DNA of 64,000 nt, from contig NC_089781.1 of the NCBI RefSeq assembly GCF_040412425.1, positions 48,538,727-48,602,726 of the forward strand, read 5' to 3'. Positions 1-10,916 of this stretch are shown piece by piece. The notes under the pieces are model-generated. The model saw nothing but the letters and a program-made list of their open reading frames with translations. It was not told where the DNA came from and searched no databases. A program made the translations under genes and the position numbers. Every line of letters starts with the position of its first letter. Position 1 is the stretch's first letter. Source of the stretch: Macrobrachium rosenbergii (lineage: Eukaryota; Arthropoda; Malacostraca; Decapoda; Palaemonidae).

Positions 1-133
1 TATTTGAGTGTTTCGAAACTAGAGGCACCCCCTCTACAGCATAAGCTAAGATTGATATGGACAAAAACAAAAGTAATTCAGAACAGGTATTTATTTAAGT
101 TTCTCTCTGAGTATTTAATATTTTGTGTGGCCT

Positions 134-1259
134 CCATCTGCCTGTACCACAGCCTGCATTCTTGAGGGGTATGATTTCAGCAAATTGCAAAAAAACTGAG
201 ACTCAAACTCCATTTTCCTGAGCACCTCAGTCACCTCTCTTTGCAGGTCGTCCAGGCTTGGTATACCATCACAGTTCACTGTGCGCCTTCAACACGATCC
301 TTCAAGATGCTACCAATGTTTTCACACACATTAAGGTCAGGGGAGCTACCTGGAAATTCACTTGACGAGAAGAAATTGATACCACTGTTACCAAGCAGCT
401 CCTGTGTCTGAAGAGCCTTGAAACATGGTGCCTTATCATGCAAAAATGTGACTTCTTCAACAGATAACACATTTTCAGGATCTTTGAGGAAAGGAAATAC
501 TCCACTAGTAAGCACAGTTTCTCTGAATTATTCGCCTTTCCATGACTGTCCTTTTTCTTTGATGATCCACATTAACCGTTTGGCTGTGGAACAGAGAAAA
601 ATTCCCAAGCATTCAGGAAATTTCACAACTTGGCGATAACGCACGTCATCACTGATACCATCCAACTTCGCAGCCCAAATGATGTCATTTTTATGATTTG
701 GCTTCCTGACTGTGTAAATGAAGAATTCATCTGATGCGGCAACATGGAGAAAGTCAGCTTCATCCCAATCTTTAAGAAATGAACCACAATATCAGGCATG
801 GTCTTCTCTCTGTTGCTGTGTGATGTTGGGCTTGCTGATAACATGAAATGGCTTGATACCAGATTTTTTCAACTCACGATATACAGCACTATAACTTCTC
901 TTCTTTCCCCTTTTTGTTTCTAGTTCAAGCACTAATTTACGTAAAGACTTTCTTGGTCTACCCACTGCCTCAGCTATGATGTCTTTTGACTCCTGAGAAA
1001 GGACTTCAGGCCTTCCAAGATTCTCACTCTTTTCACAATGACAGTCATATGAATTTTTGTTCCAGTTTCTTTTAACAAAGGATTCATCTCTTTTAATATA
1101 TTTAGCTATCCAGGAACGTGAAATGAAGGATGCGTCAGCATCCCTGGCCTCTCTGAAGGTTATAGCCCGGATTCGGTCAATCCATCTGATTTCCTCCAAG
1201 TTGTTAGCCATGGCTGTATCTAACTCCGTCACTCAGTCTGAAATACAAGAAATGTGCGA
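134..1259 (-). pseudogene. Broken Tc1/mariner-superfamily transposase
   Basis: This is a cut-and-paste DDE transposase remnant read on the minus strand in three frames. The N-terminal part (about 1,212 to 792) has the basic helix-turn-helix DNA-binding region, with SWIAKYIKRDESFVKRNW and a GRPRKS linker. The middle part (about 790-510) contains the first catalytic Asp in ASDEFFIYTV. The last part (about 515-134) has the second Asp in FLHDKAPC, then SPDLNVCENIGSILKDRVE, then a C-terminal tail near KSYPSRMQAV. I count 37 residues between the second Asp and the Glu of CENIG. Frame changes near 790 and 515-620, plus a stop after DRVEGAQ, make it inactive. Sequence matching the LTR of element A starts at about 1,258 next to a TA dinucleotide, so the copy probably inserted at TA inside that LTR. 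Terminal inverted repeats were not resolved because the left end lies at or beyond the window edge. Confidence 0.82.
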
Positions 1260-2900
1260 TATCTACTAGTACAGACATTCGTTGCGTTATATTTTCTTAC
1301 AGGAGCAGGGAAAATTGACTGTGTCCGAAGTTGACGAAAAGTTCATGTAATTTCCTCACTATCACTGCACATTCTTTCTTTGTCGGGACTAAGTGGGAAG
1401 TAAAGGGGTTTGATGTAATTCATATGTTACAGAGTAATCCACTATCCCATACATAGTTTTTGACTGGTGACCTAATCCAATTAAGTAATTGTCTGTCTTT
1501 TGAGGGTAACTTCAGCTTCAATTGACAGTTAACGTGTGCCTTCGCGAAGCAGGGCTACATAAAATACAGTAATCAATTAAAAAAAACTCATCCACCAAAG
1601 CCCACGCATAGCACTAGCATACCTAGCCAGGAGAATCTAATGAATTTAGAGAGAAAAGAATCAGGAATCCAATTAGTTACATGTCTATTTTAGAGGAAGT
1701 CAGATCATATTTAATTTCAAGCTATTCTTCAAAACAAGGAGACAGGACAAGGCATTATAGCAATAAGAATACCATTTTTATAAATAAGAAATTAACGTAG
1801 GTAGGGAAGTGTGCATTGGGAGCAGCTAATTTATAATTTACAGTTTACAAACTCTTAAAGAGAACGTCGCTGAGTTCGGACATGCTGCCAGCCGCACATT
1901 TTTCAAGGTCGTTAGCCGAATTATTGAGTCATATTTCATATTTTGCTATTTTCCTCGGCCAAGGGTTAATGCATGATATTGATTTTTGAACAAATTAACT
2001 ATTGCACGGCAAAAAATGGAAAAGGTGTGCCTAAAGTTTTTCTCGTAGCTTAAGGTGGACAAAAATTTGCGAAGTTTGTTGAAGCTCAAAAGCAGTAACC
2101 ATGTTCAGCCTATGAAGAGCGTGACAGAGTTAACAAGTTTTCACATCATGGGAAACATATCACATTTCTGTGTCGTTAATACAGCAAGCGAACGGCAACA
2201 GTTAATTTCATAATTTGCAGCTCAAGTTAACGCAAATTCTGGCCCGCCAAGACAACAACGAATCCATTCTCCTTTTGGGTCGCTCACGGCCACTCAGTCA
2301 GCGAATGGCAATTAATTCTGCGTGAGAAAGAAAAAGAGAGAAAAGCGTAGCTTATAGTAATTTCGTTTTCCATCTCCATAACGTAAAATCCTTTGCATTG
2401 TTGGTGTATTTAGTTGAAATTTGTATTCCTACATTTGCTTCGTTTGTTTTGGTGAGAGGAATTCGAGTGCTTTGTGTGATTCAATTGTAAACAAACGCAC
2501 CTCAAGACGTCGTGTATTCATCCACCGAGACTGCGCCTAGCTGCATTTTGTTTTGAATTTTGCTGCACTTATAACAGGATTCGTCCGACATTTTGGGAAA
2601 TGGGTTGACCGCTCACTGTCCGCCATCTTAAAACCCTTGTGGGTGTTATGTGATTGGTTTGTGGTGGCCACAGTCACCTTAGCCTCTGGGCCCATTGCCA
2701 CTTAGGGAACTACGTTGTTGTGAGCAGTAATTCCCCTCGCAAAATCTTAGCCAGACATAGACTACGATAGAAAATAGGATAGCGTTCCATACAATAGATA
2801 TAAACAAGACATAATTTAATCAGGGAATGAGAGGACTTAGCTAGGAAATATATAACAAAAAGTTCCTATACAAATACCCCGACGTAAGAAATTATATGAA
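1258..2900 (+). repeat. 5' LTR of element A (left-truncated)
   Basis: The first 350 bp match the 3' LTR at 7,735-8,086 almost base for base. The remainder resembles the 5' LTR of element B (about 11,650-12,900), including the shared GTCCGCCATCTT at about 2,619. Upstream LTR sequence, equivalent to 6,944-7,734, is missing and would lie left of the Tc1/mariner insertion. The right boundary is approximate, because both 3' LTRs in the window are truncated before reaching it. The full LTR would be unusually long, roughly 2 kb or more. No coding potential was seen. Confidence 0.6.
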
Positions 2901-3092
2901 AGAAAAGAACTTATCATTTTTTAATAATAACTTCTCAGAGTAAGATATACAACTCGGGCCACAGGGAAAGTTATGATTGTTAAAACAATCCCCTAAAATA
3001 GCCCAAAAAGATGTATCTTCAAATAAGACACCTGCCAGTGGGCAGTTATAATTAATTTTCCTATTTTCTCAGGCAGCACAAATTTGCTGGCT

Positions 3093-3153
<61 letters not shown>

Positions 3154-3879
3154 AATTGCATTCAACCTAACCTAACCGATGTACATGCACCGAATTCATA
3201 TAAAGGCACCTGGATAGTTAATTAAACTAAACCAAATAACCAGAAACACCTCTGTCCCACAACTAGATGAGGACAAGTTAAGATTAATTACAGTTAGAAA
3301 CTGTCGGTCACGAGTGAGGTCCTTTATTCAGACCTAAGTAGAAAGTAGCCTTTCTCCCTCTGCTGGAAAGGGGAGTAGCACAGTGGGTACTGGAACAGAC
3401 ACTCACGAGGGTCTCAAAAGCAACCACAATTCAATTTTCCTTCCACAGTGCCACTAATCTGAGGCACTGTCATCAGCCGAATAGCTTACACCTCTCTCTC
3501 TCTCTCTTTTACCTTCCCTTTCTCTCCCACTCATTTGTTACGCTCTGCTTGGGTAGAGCACATTTTCCCCTGACATATGAACTAGTTGGACTCAAGTAAA
3601 GGGTTCCTAGGAATGCACTGGCACCATAGTGCCACCAGCCAAAGAAGAAAAACCAGCAAAAAGAACATAGAAGAAAAGTCCTTTTGTACCTAAGCTTCCA
3701 CCAGTACATAAAGATACTGAGTGCCACTGGTGTGACCTTTACAAGGCACACTCAACCACAGTGCCACCTTATTGAAAAGGTGCCACATCACTGAAGAGTC
3801 ACCCTAATTCTGAGGGACACTTCCTTGCTGCCCAAGTACGTCCAGTTGACCCGGATAGACGCCCTTACCCACCAGAACC
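2901..3879 (+). other. Noncoding leader of element A with (TC)n
   Basis: This stretch holds no recognisable gene. It contains a pure TC tract at about 3,098-3,150 and a shorter one at about 3,491-3,506. The same organisation is seen in element B (13,077-13,148 and about 13,499-13,511), so the tracts belong to the element rather than to later expansion at one site. A primer-binding site could not be assigned with confidence. Confidence 0.6.
3098..3150. repeat. (TC)n microsatellite
   Basis: An uninterrupted TC dinucleotide run in the leader of LTR element A. A matching run occupies the same place in element B. Confidence 0.95.
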
Positions 3880-6244
3880 ATGGCAACAGCGAATCATAGA
3901 GCCTTCATGGAGCTGGGGACGGGAGCAGGTTTCACGGGATTGGACATTACCAAGTGGGTTAAGGAGCAGCTGGATGACTTGGCCAACAGGAGAAGGAAAA
4001 AAGACTGGAACGGTGGAATTATGAAGCTGAGCAGAGGGCTTATGAAGCAGAACAGAGGAGGTATGAGGCCGAACAGAGGCAGCTGGAAGACAAAAGAGAA
4101 GAAAAGAGAAGACAGCATGAGTTAGCCTTCAAGGAAAAGGAGCTTGAGCTGGAAAAAGCTCGAAAAGAAAATGCTGAAGCTATGGCTATACACCAAGCCT
4201 CCAAACACACACCTGTCACACCAAATGCTCCAATCTCGAGTATTAATTCCTTCGTTCCCAAGTGGACTGAGGACGAGCCAGAAGCATGGTTGGAGGAAAC
4301 AGAGGCACTCTTTGATAACTACAGCACCACCAAGACAGAGAGGGCCTTAGTACTAGCCAAGCACATGGAGGGAAAAGCTAAGGCAGCCCTTCGCTCACTG
4401 GAGAAGAGTCAGAGAGGCAACATGGTTGAAGTGCATAGAGTCATCACAAAGGCCTATGAAATAACCCCGGAGAAATGGACACAGCGGTTCCGAGGCTTTG
4501 CCAAGGAAGTCGGCTTGTCATGGACTGAATGGGCCTGTCACAAGACCCAGTCCGGTACCCACTGGTTCGACTCCTTGCTTTGCACGACGTTTGAGGAACT
4601 CTTCAATCGGACCATGCTGGGGGATCTTTACCAATGCGTGCCTGGGTCCCTTGCTGTATATCTAAATGATAAGCAACCCACCACCCTTATGGAAGCCTGC
4701 CACATGGCCAATTCATGGAAAACCTTCAACCAGTCTCACAGCACGTCTCAGTGGTGCATAGTAGCCCTTGGATACCTCTCAGGCTCGACTCGCCAGAAGA
4801 ACGGACTGCCTAGCAAGCCTCCATGCACCCACTGTAAGAGGGTGGGGCACACTGAAGCTGAGTGGCGATAACAAGCTCGGTACTAACAAGCAGCCTCCTA
4901 CTAAGTTAAGTATACCTTAGTTTAACCAGACCTCCTACTAACAGCCAGAACTCCTCTCCCTCTACATCCACGCAACCCTCTCCACCAACCGTCACCACAG
5001 GCCACTGAGCCCCTACAAGAGGCCAGTGCTGATCCTGTGGTGCTACCGGTCACTACAGTGATGGCCATCCGGCCTGTCCACATCATGTCCCCACCACCAA
5101 GTACGTCAACCTCAGCACCTCATCCTCCGTGGCCAGGCCGCAGAAGATCCTTTACCCCAAGAGACTGGAGACCCAGGTCATCTCAGTGGCCCCCCTTAAG
5201 GACTTTAGCCTGCCCGTAACCCTTCCAGTCATGGTAGGCACTGCGACAGATGTTAGCCTGATCTCCAGGGCCTAAGTGCCAGCCGGTGCCATGGTTGACG
5301 AGCAAATCCGGTGGGAGATGAAGTGGATAGGGGGCCACACCATTACTATTCCCACAGTCAAGCTCCAGGTCATGACACCTTGGGGCACGCTACCCCACTG
5401 CCTTGGTGTGGTGGGTGGAATTCGGCCCAGAGTGGACTTCCTGTTGGGTTGGGACCTTCTCCGGGGAAGCCCTTCTCCAATGCCACTTCACAGCCATGCT
5501 ACCTCCTCCACGGAGGCCCAGACTGTAGAAGAACCCAACGAAGAAAACCCACCTTCTGCCCACTGAAGTGGTCAGCAGAAGAGGCACGCACCAAACCATT
5601 CTCGGCCTACCCCTCTCCATTTGCGAAGAGGTGGCCAACAAAGAGGTCCTCCCTCTCCCCGAAGAGATGTTCAGGAGCAGTACCACTGTAGGATGTGTAA
5701 GCGGACAGGCCACTCCACTAATTGGGAGGGCTGCCCAAAAAAGCAATGCCCAGCGGACGCCCCCGCGCAAAGACTCTCTAAGAGGCTCTGATCTCCAGCT
5801 GGGGCAGGAATCTGTGCCGCAACCAAATTCAAGCCATCCGCGAGGTATTGCACCTCCGGACCCCTTGTCAGGCATGCCTGACACTCATGAGGTGGATCCC
5901 TCACGGCACTAATCATGGCAACTGGAGAACCTCCAGCACCCAATACTACTTCTTCATCAAATCCGTCCCCATAGGATGAACCTCTGGTGTACCAAACTGT
6001 CACACCTCTGGGAGACCAGGAACTGGCCTCCTGGAACTCAGAGGTCGAGATCGCTCTCGCTCCGGTTGTTGCAGCAGCTGGAGTAGGGAGCCCTCCTGTA
6101 GCTTCTGAAGTTACCCCTGACTTCACGCCTGCTAGCCCTTCTGGCCTTTCCCTAGAGTCAGTGCCCTCATTAACTCCTAGGTCTGACATAGACAGGCCTT
6201 GGAGGAACCCGAAGAAGAAGAAGGGGCGGAAGAGACCCCAGTAG
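3880..6244 (+). pseudogene. Gag-protease of LTR element A, frameshifted
   Basis: The start at 3,880 (MATANHRAFMELGTGAG) corresponds to MAAETYKAFLDLGTAAS at 13,879 in element B. After a frame change near 4,110 the main Gag frame runs 4,182-4,871. It has a conserved core (FVPKWTEDEPEAWLEETEAL, AKHMEGKAKAALRSLEKSQ) and ends in a zinc knuckle CTHCKRVGHTEAEW, where the last Cys of the CX2CX4HX4C pattern has become Trp just before a stop. The retropepsin C-terminal part is at 5,276-5,566, with VDFLLGWDLL matching the I-L-G-x-D-x-L signature of Gypsy-type proteases. A Pro/Ser-rich acidic tail ending in a Lys-rich RNPKKKKGRKRPQ reaches 6,244. Several frameshifts and stops make it a pseudogene. No polymerase domain follows. 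Confidence 0.75.
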
Positions 6245-6943
6245 TTGCAGAGCCATGAGCTCCCCTGGCAATAGTGCCCTCTTGGCACGGTGCCTTAACA
6301 TCTTGGAGTGATCCTGGCCCCCTTGCCCAGAGTAGGTAGCCAGCGTGATCTCTACCATACAGTAGCCTACACCAAATTAAGTACATCGGAATAGTAACCT
6401 TATCACTTACACCTTCCATCGAGTCGCAGTAACCACGTAAGTACAGTGTAACTGAAATCAGACCATCTAAACTATTGTGAAGAGAGCCCCTACGCTCATG
6501 ACACACATGGCCTATGACCTCAGTGAGGTAAGCATTTATCATATCAGGCAAACCTCATGTATTAACCAGTAATTACTAATTATATTGCAGAAAACCTTGT
6601 AACTTAGCTAGTTCATTGTCCCTTATGTTGGTGCTATGGCCGTGTTAGGATAGTTTAGGATAGGAGATACCATAGAATGTACCATTTGGCTAGGTCTAAA
6701 ACATCACGATTATACGAAGTAGCACATAATAACCATAAGCACCTTTAAGTACAGTTAGGATTCTGTAAGTAAGTGATCAAAGCTAATATCCTATCTAGAG
6801 TTAGGTAGATCCGTAGCTAGTTAGACTGCAGGGGGCAAATCTGCTCAGGGGAGAAGAGTAACGTAATAGAGGTGAACAGCTTGCTTAGTACAGACCTTCA
6901 CGCCCAAAAGGGAATGAAGGCCTTCTTAAGGGGGGGGAGCTTT
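6245..6943 (+). other. 3' noncoding region and polypurine tract of element A
   Basis: About 700 bp between the last coding sequence and the 3' LTR with no recognisable protein. It aligns with 16,295-16,998 of element B. It ends in an AAGGGGGGGGAGC run (about 6,928-6,940), a good candidate for the polypurine tract that primes plus-strand DNA synthesis. Confidence 0.6.
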
Positions 6944-8086
6944 TATAAATATTCTGCTGTTCACCTTCTCTGCATTATCTTAGTAAGAATGTCCTTTTAA
7001 CAAAGACGAGACAGTGTCTCTGTCAAAGCTAAGCACGCAGGGGTAGGCCGTGTTTTTGAAAAAATAACCGCTTTTAGTTGCTGATAGGTTACCATTAGGG
7101 GGCCTAACCCACAGGGAGGGTTTTACCAAGTCGCCTTTAGTGAAGGTGGTCTTAGGCTTCCTTTTGCTCTGTCCTATGCATTCGGCGATGTCTCTGTCAA
7201 TTTTTCAGAATGCCCGGGGCTATGGACAAACAAATGGACAACCAGCTTTGCTCTATGCTGACCCAATTGACGCCAACAGCAAGAGATTGACTTCTGGATG
7301 GAGAGCACACGTCATGCTCAAGCAATACTTTGTCCTTTGTTCCTCCTCCTGTCTTGTTTACTAGTGAATCGACAATACCCGTGTTTTTTTGAGAATCCAT
7401 ATCATCAGTTGCAGTGTGCAAGCAAACCACGTAAATGGTAAGTCTGAAAATTGACGAGTATCTGCTGTCTGCTAGTATTCTTCCACTGTACTTCAACCTT
7501 TTCCATTGTTCCCCCTTCAGCCACCATTTACAAGAGAACCTGGCATAATCATATTCTTTTATGAAGTCTAATGTATAAATAATTAATATTGCCTAATGAA
7601 ATTGCATGAGCTATTCCCGTGCAATAAGTAAGAATTAGGGAAAGTTAAGTGTAAGTAGAGGTATATGCAAGCCTTGAATCCTAGCCCATTGTTGGGAAGA
7701 TAAATAGCCTCCCTAGTACTAAAACGGCGTACAATATCTACTAGTACAGACATTCGTTGCGTTATATTTTCTTACGGGAGCAGGGAAAATTGACCGTGTC
7801 TGACGATGACGAAAAGTTCATGTAATTTCCTCACTATCACCACACATTCTTTCTTTGTCGGGACTAAGTGGGAAGTAAAGGGGTTTGATGTAATTCATTT
7901 GTTACAGAGTAATCCATTGTCCCATACGTAGTTTTCGACTGGCAACCTAATCCAATTAAGTAATTGTCTGTCTTTTGAGGGTAACTTCAGCTTCAATTGA
8001 CAGTTTAAGTGTGCCTTCGGCAAAGCAGGGCTACATAAAATACAGTAATCAATTAAAAAAAAACTCATCCGCCAAAGCCTATACAT
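6944..8086 (+). repeat. 3' LTR of element A (right-truncated)
   Basis: The LTR starts just after the polypurine tract, in TATAAATATTCTGCTG, which matches TGTAAATATTTCTGCTG at the 3' LTR of element B. Its last 350 bp repeat the 5' LTR sequence at 1,258-1,610. The match stops at about 8,086 beside a short AT run and the inverted arm of PLE-1. The rest of the LTR does not reappear on the far side of PLE-1. Confidence 0.65.
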
Positions 8087-8102
8087 AACAAATATATATA
8101 TT

Positions 8103-8458
8103 TTCACTAAAAACAACGATTTTCTCATTGTTAACCAGCTTTTTTGTTATTGCTTCATATTTTCTTACTATTTTCTTCACTTCACTGTTTAGGTTACTGA
8201 TAGAGACGTTCAGGTAATGGGGTTCTTCCATTTACTTCAGTAATTATACACGCGACAGCTGTTATGTCAACCTATACGTATTGATGTTATCAAGCGTACT
8301 AATACCAAAGTGGAAACGCATGCGTTTTGTGCCGTCATGAGGACGGAAAGGTAGTACAGGTGTCTAAAAACTTAGATTTAAGTATTTACAAGAGATTGTG
8401 GTGAGATACTGACAAAAATTAAGTGTTGTACAATGAAAATAATGTACAGATTATACAA
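8103..8458. repeat. Left inverted arm of PLE-1
   Basis: Reads from TTTCACTAAA into CTCATTGTTAACCAGC and ends near AATGTACAGATTATACAA. Its reverse complement is at 10,072-10,417 with only scattered mismatches and small indels. Confidence 0.8.
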
Positions 8459-8504
8459 GAATATATACTAATTACACATTTTATGTTCAATTTCTATATA
8501 TTTA

Positions 8505-10060
8505 TTATGTGTTCCTATCCACGTGTTTGCAGTCTTGTCCCACGTGGTTGAAGGGCTGTCTCATACATGAGGGCAAGGATCTTTCTGCCTCGCATTGGAT
8601 GTTAAGGCTGGGGCGTTGTATGGCGATGCTGACTGCTTCTGCTATCAGTAAATGGTTGTAACTGTATTCCCTGATTTTGGTGTTCAGGAGTAGTTCTTGC
8701 AGGGATGGTTTCTTATCGTGGGTGTCTACAAAGTGCTGATGAATAGTGCCTTGATTTCTGTGGGCCTGCATATGTCATTTCAGTGTAGTGGCTGTGTGTC
8801 CGATATAGCATTTTGGGGGGACTGACATTGCTCATCAGTACAGACAAACTTGTATACTATATCAGATTGAACCTCTTTTTCCGCTGACGAGGCCATACTA
8901 TTTTTCATTACTAATGAGGCCGTGAGGTTTGGCTTACAGTAAATTCTTGTAGTTATTTTATTATATGGCGCTACGGGGGTGGCTCCTCTTCACAGTATAC
9001 CAAGGATGGCTTTCTTTTCATCTTCATGGTGTTTGTTGTATGTTGTCTGGTGGTATATTATTATTTCCTTGTCTTTTTCTTGCGTGTTGTTCCTCTGGGC
9101 TGGGTTATGGAACTCCTGTAGTCTCTTTTTGATCACTTGCTGTATATATCATATTATCTGTGTAGCCATTATTTGTGAGCAGCTGTTGAACTCGGTTAAT
9201 TTCCTCATTTGTCGCCTTCCATGTTAAACAGTGTGTTATGGCGTGCTTTATGATGCATTGACTACAGATTGTTTTTATGTATGAGGGCATTCTCTTCTCG
9301 CATTTAAACACCTCCCAGCATCTGTGGTCTTACTGTATACGGTAGTATTGTATTTGTTAGCTTTTTGTCACAAAATGTTGCGTTTGCTCAGAGTTTATTT
9401 ACCAGTTCATCTGTGTGATTGTCGCCCTTTGTTGTGATGAAAATGTCATCAATATATCTCCCGTAGATTCTAGGCTTTGGGTGTTCTTCAAAGGTGACCT
9501 CTTCTGTGTGTGCCATGTACGCATTTGCAAAAAGTAGCTCTAAGGGGAACCTGTTGCTACACCGTCCTTCTCCTTCTGTCAATATATTTCACCCCTATGT
9601 GAGAGGAATGGGGCTTCCTTTGTACATGCTTCTAGCGTCTCTTTTAGGGTCTTTTCGGGTATCGGTAATGGTGGTTTCTTGGATCAGTATATCTTGTCCA
9701 TTATGATTTGTATTGTTTCCTCCACTGGGACATTAGTGAATAAACTTTCGACGTCCAGGGATGCTATGTCTTCGTCGGGGGTGGTGTCTTACATCAGATC
9801 GATGAATTCCATTGATGATTTTAGCGAGAACGTTGAAGGAATGTACGGCATTATAATTTTGTTTAATTTCTTTGCCACCTTATACATGGGGGATGTCATT
9901 TGGGATATAATGGGCCGTAATGGGTTCCCCTGTTTATGGATCTTGACCGTGCCGTAGCAGTACCCAGGTGCAAAGTCTCCCATGATTTTTGGGAAGCTTA
10001 CCGTTTTCTGTTCTTTGTTTGCTTTTTCTCTCAGCCTCATCATTTTCCTTTATGAGACAT
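8505..10060 (-). pseudogene. PLE-1 reverse transcriptase-endonuclease remnant
   Basis: Minus-strand fragments in several frames. At about 10,043-9,789 is the N-terminal RT part (YGTVKIHKQGNPLRPIISQ, typical of PLE fingers). At 9,582-9,388 is the catalytic YIDDIFITTKGDN box, preceded by FANAYMAHTEEVTFEEHPKP. At 8,771-8,505 is the C-terminal end of the GIY-YIG region (NQGTIHQHFVDTHDKKPSLQ). RT motif A and the GIY-YIG core are missing or too degraded to see. Multiple frameshifts and stops rule out function. An intact family member encodes roughly 700-850 residues, so this copy is also internally shortened. Confidence 0.75.
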
Positions 10061-10071
10061 TTGACGGGTCT

Positions 10072-10417
10072 TTGTATAATCTGTACATTATTTTCATTGT
10101 ACAACATTTAATTTTTGTCAATATCTCACCACAATCTCTTGTAAATAGTTAAATCTAAGTCTTTAGATACCTGTACTACCTTTCCGTCCTCATGACAGCG
10201 CGAAACTCATGCGTTTCCACTTTTGTATTAGTACGCTTGATAACATCAATACGTATAGGTTGACGAAACAGCTGTTGCGTGTATAATTACTGAAGTAAAT
10301 GGAAGAACCCCATTAACCTGAACGTCTCTATCAGTAACCTAAACAATGAAGTGAAGAAAATATGAAGCAATAATAAAAAGCTGGTTAACAATGAGAAAGC
10401 CATTCTATTTAGTGAAT
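10072..10417. repeat. Right inverted arm of PLE-1
   Basis: Reverse complement of 8,103-8,458. It contains GACGAAACAGCTGTTGCGTG, where the left arm reads GACATAACAGCTG in the same orientation. A run of A residues and then (TA)n follow the outer end. Confidence 0.8.
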
Positions 10418-10438
10418 GTTGTATCCATGAAAAAAAAA

Positions 10439-10440
<2 letters not shown>

Positions 10441-10532
<92 letters not shown>

Positions 10533-10590
10533 ATATATAGATATTATACATATACAGGTATAAATATAATATATGTATGTATATGTATTT

Positions 10591-10672
<82 letters not shown>

Positions 10673-10678
10673 TATATG

Positions 10679-10771
<93 letters not shown>

Positions 10772-10800
10772 CATATACATTCATATATATATATATATAA
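10441..10800. repeat. (TA)n microsatellite, interrupted
   Basis: Long alternating TA with short interruptions (about 10,527-10,595, and near 10,667-10,680). The long Ile-Tyr reading frames here on both strands are products of the dinucleotide repeat and not genes. Confidence 0.95.
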
Positions 10801-10831
10801 TGAATGTCTTTTCCTGTAATACCACAGTGTA

Positions 10832-10892
10832 ATATGAATATAAGAAGGCCCAAAAAACGTTTAAATAGTGTTTTATGGGCCTTCTTATATTC
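10832..10892. repeat. Perfect hairpin between (TA)n tracts
   Basis: The 20-base arm ATATGAATATAAGAAGGCCC starting at about 10,832 is repeated as its exact reverse complement ending at about 10,892, with a loop of roughly 21 bases. A GC-containing stem of this length does not follow from the surrounding AT repeats. Confidence 0.8.
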
Positions 10893-10916
10893 ATATATAT
10901 ATATATATATTTTTTT

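Larger units (their letters stand above)
1258..8086 (+). mobile_element. LTR retrotransposon A, Gag-protease only
   Basis: Sequence from 1,258 to about 1,610 recurs in the same orientation at 7,735-8,086, which makes these the two LTRs. Between them lie a long noncoding leader with (TC)n tracts, a broken gag-protease region (3,880-6,244), a short noncoding stretch and a G-rich polypurine tract just before the 3' LTR. There is no reverse transcriptase, RNase H or integrase between the last coding sequence and the 3' LTR. Element B at 10,917-17,964 has the same plan. The 5' LTR is cut on its left by the Tc1/mariner copy and the 3' LTR on its right by PLE-1. I infer a non-autonomous element derived from a Ty3/Gypsy-like ancestor. 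Confidence 0.75.
8103..10417 (-). mobile_element. Penelope-like element PLE-1 with inverted arms
   Basis: A Penelope-like retroelement read on the minus strand and bounded by two arms (8,103-8,458 and 10,072-10,417) that are reverse complements of each other. The coding remnant between them has reverse transcriptase and GIY-YIG parts. Penelope-like elements are known to carry terminal repeats in direct or inverted orientation. PLE-3 in this window has direct repeats, so both types occur here. Its closest relative in the window is PLE-4: both carry an HQHF-DTHD-KPSLQE segment. Confidence 0.75.

Noticed and set aside
5390..6288. Minus-strand frames opposite element A and B tails
   Set aside because: Antisense shadows of the Pro/Ser-rich coding region.
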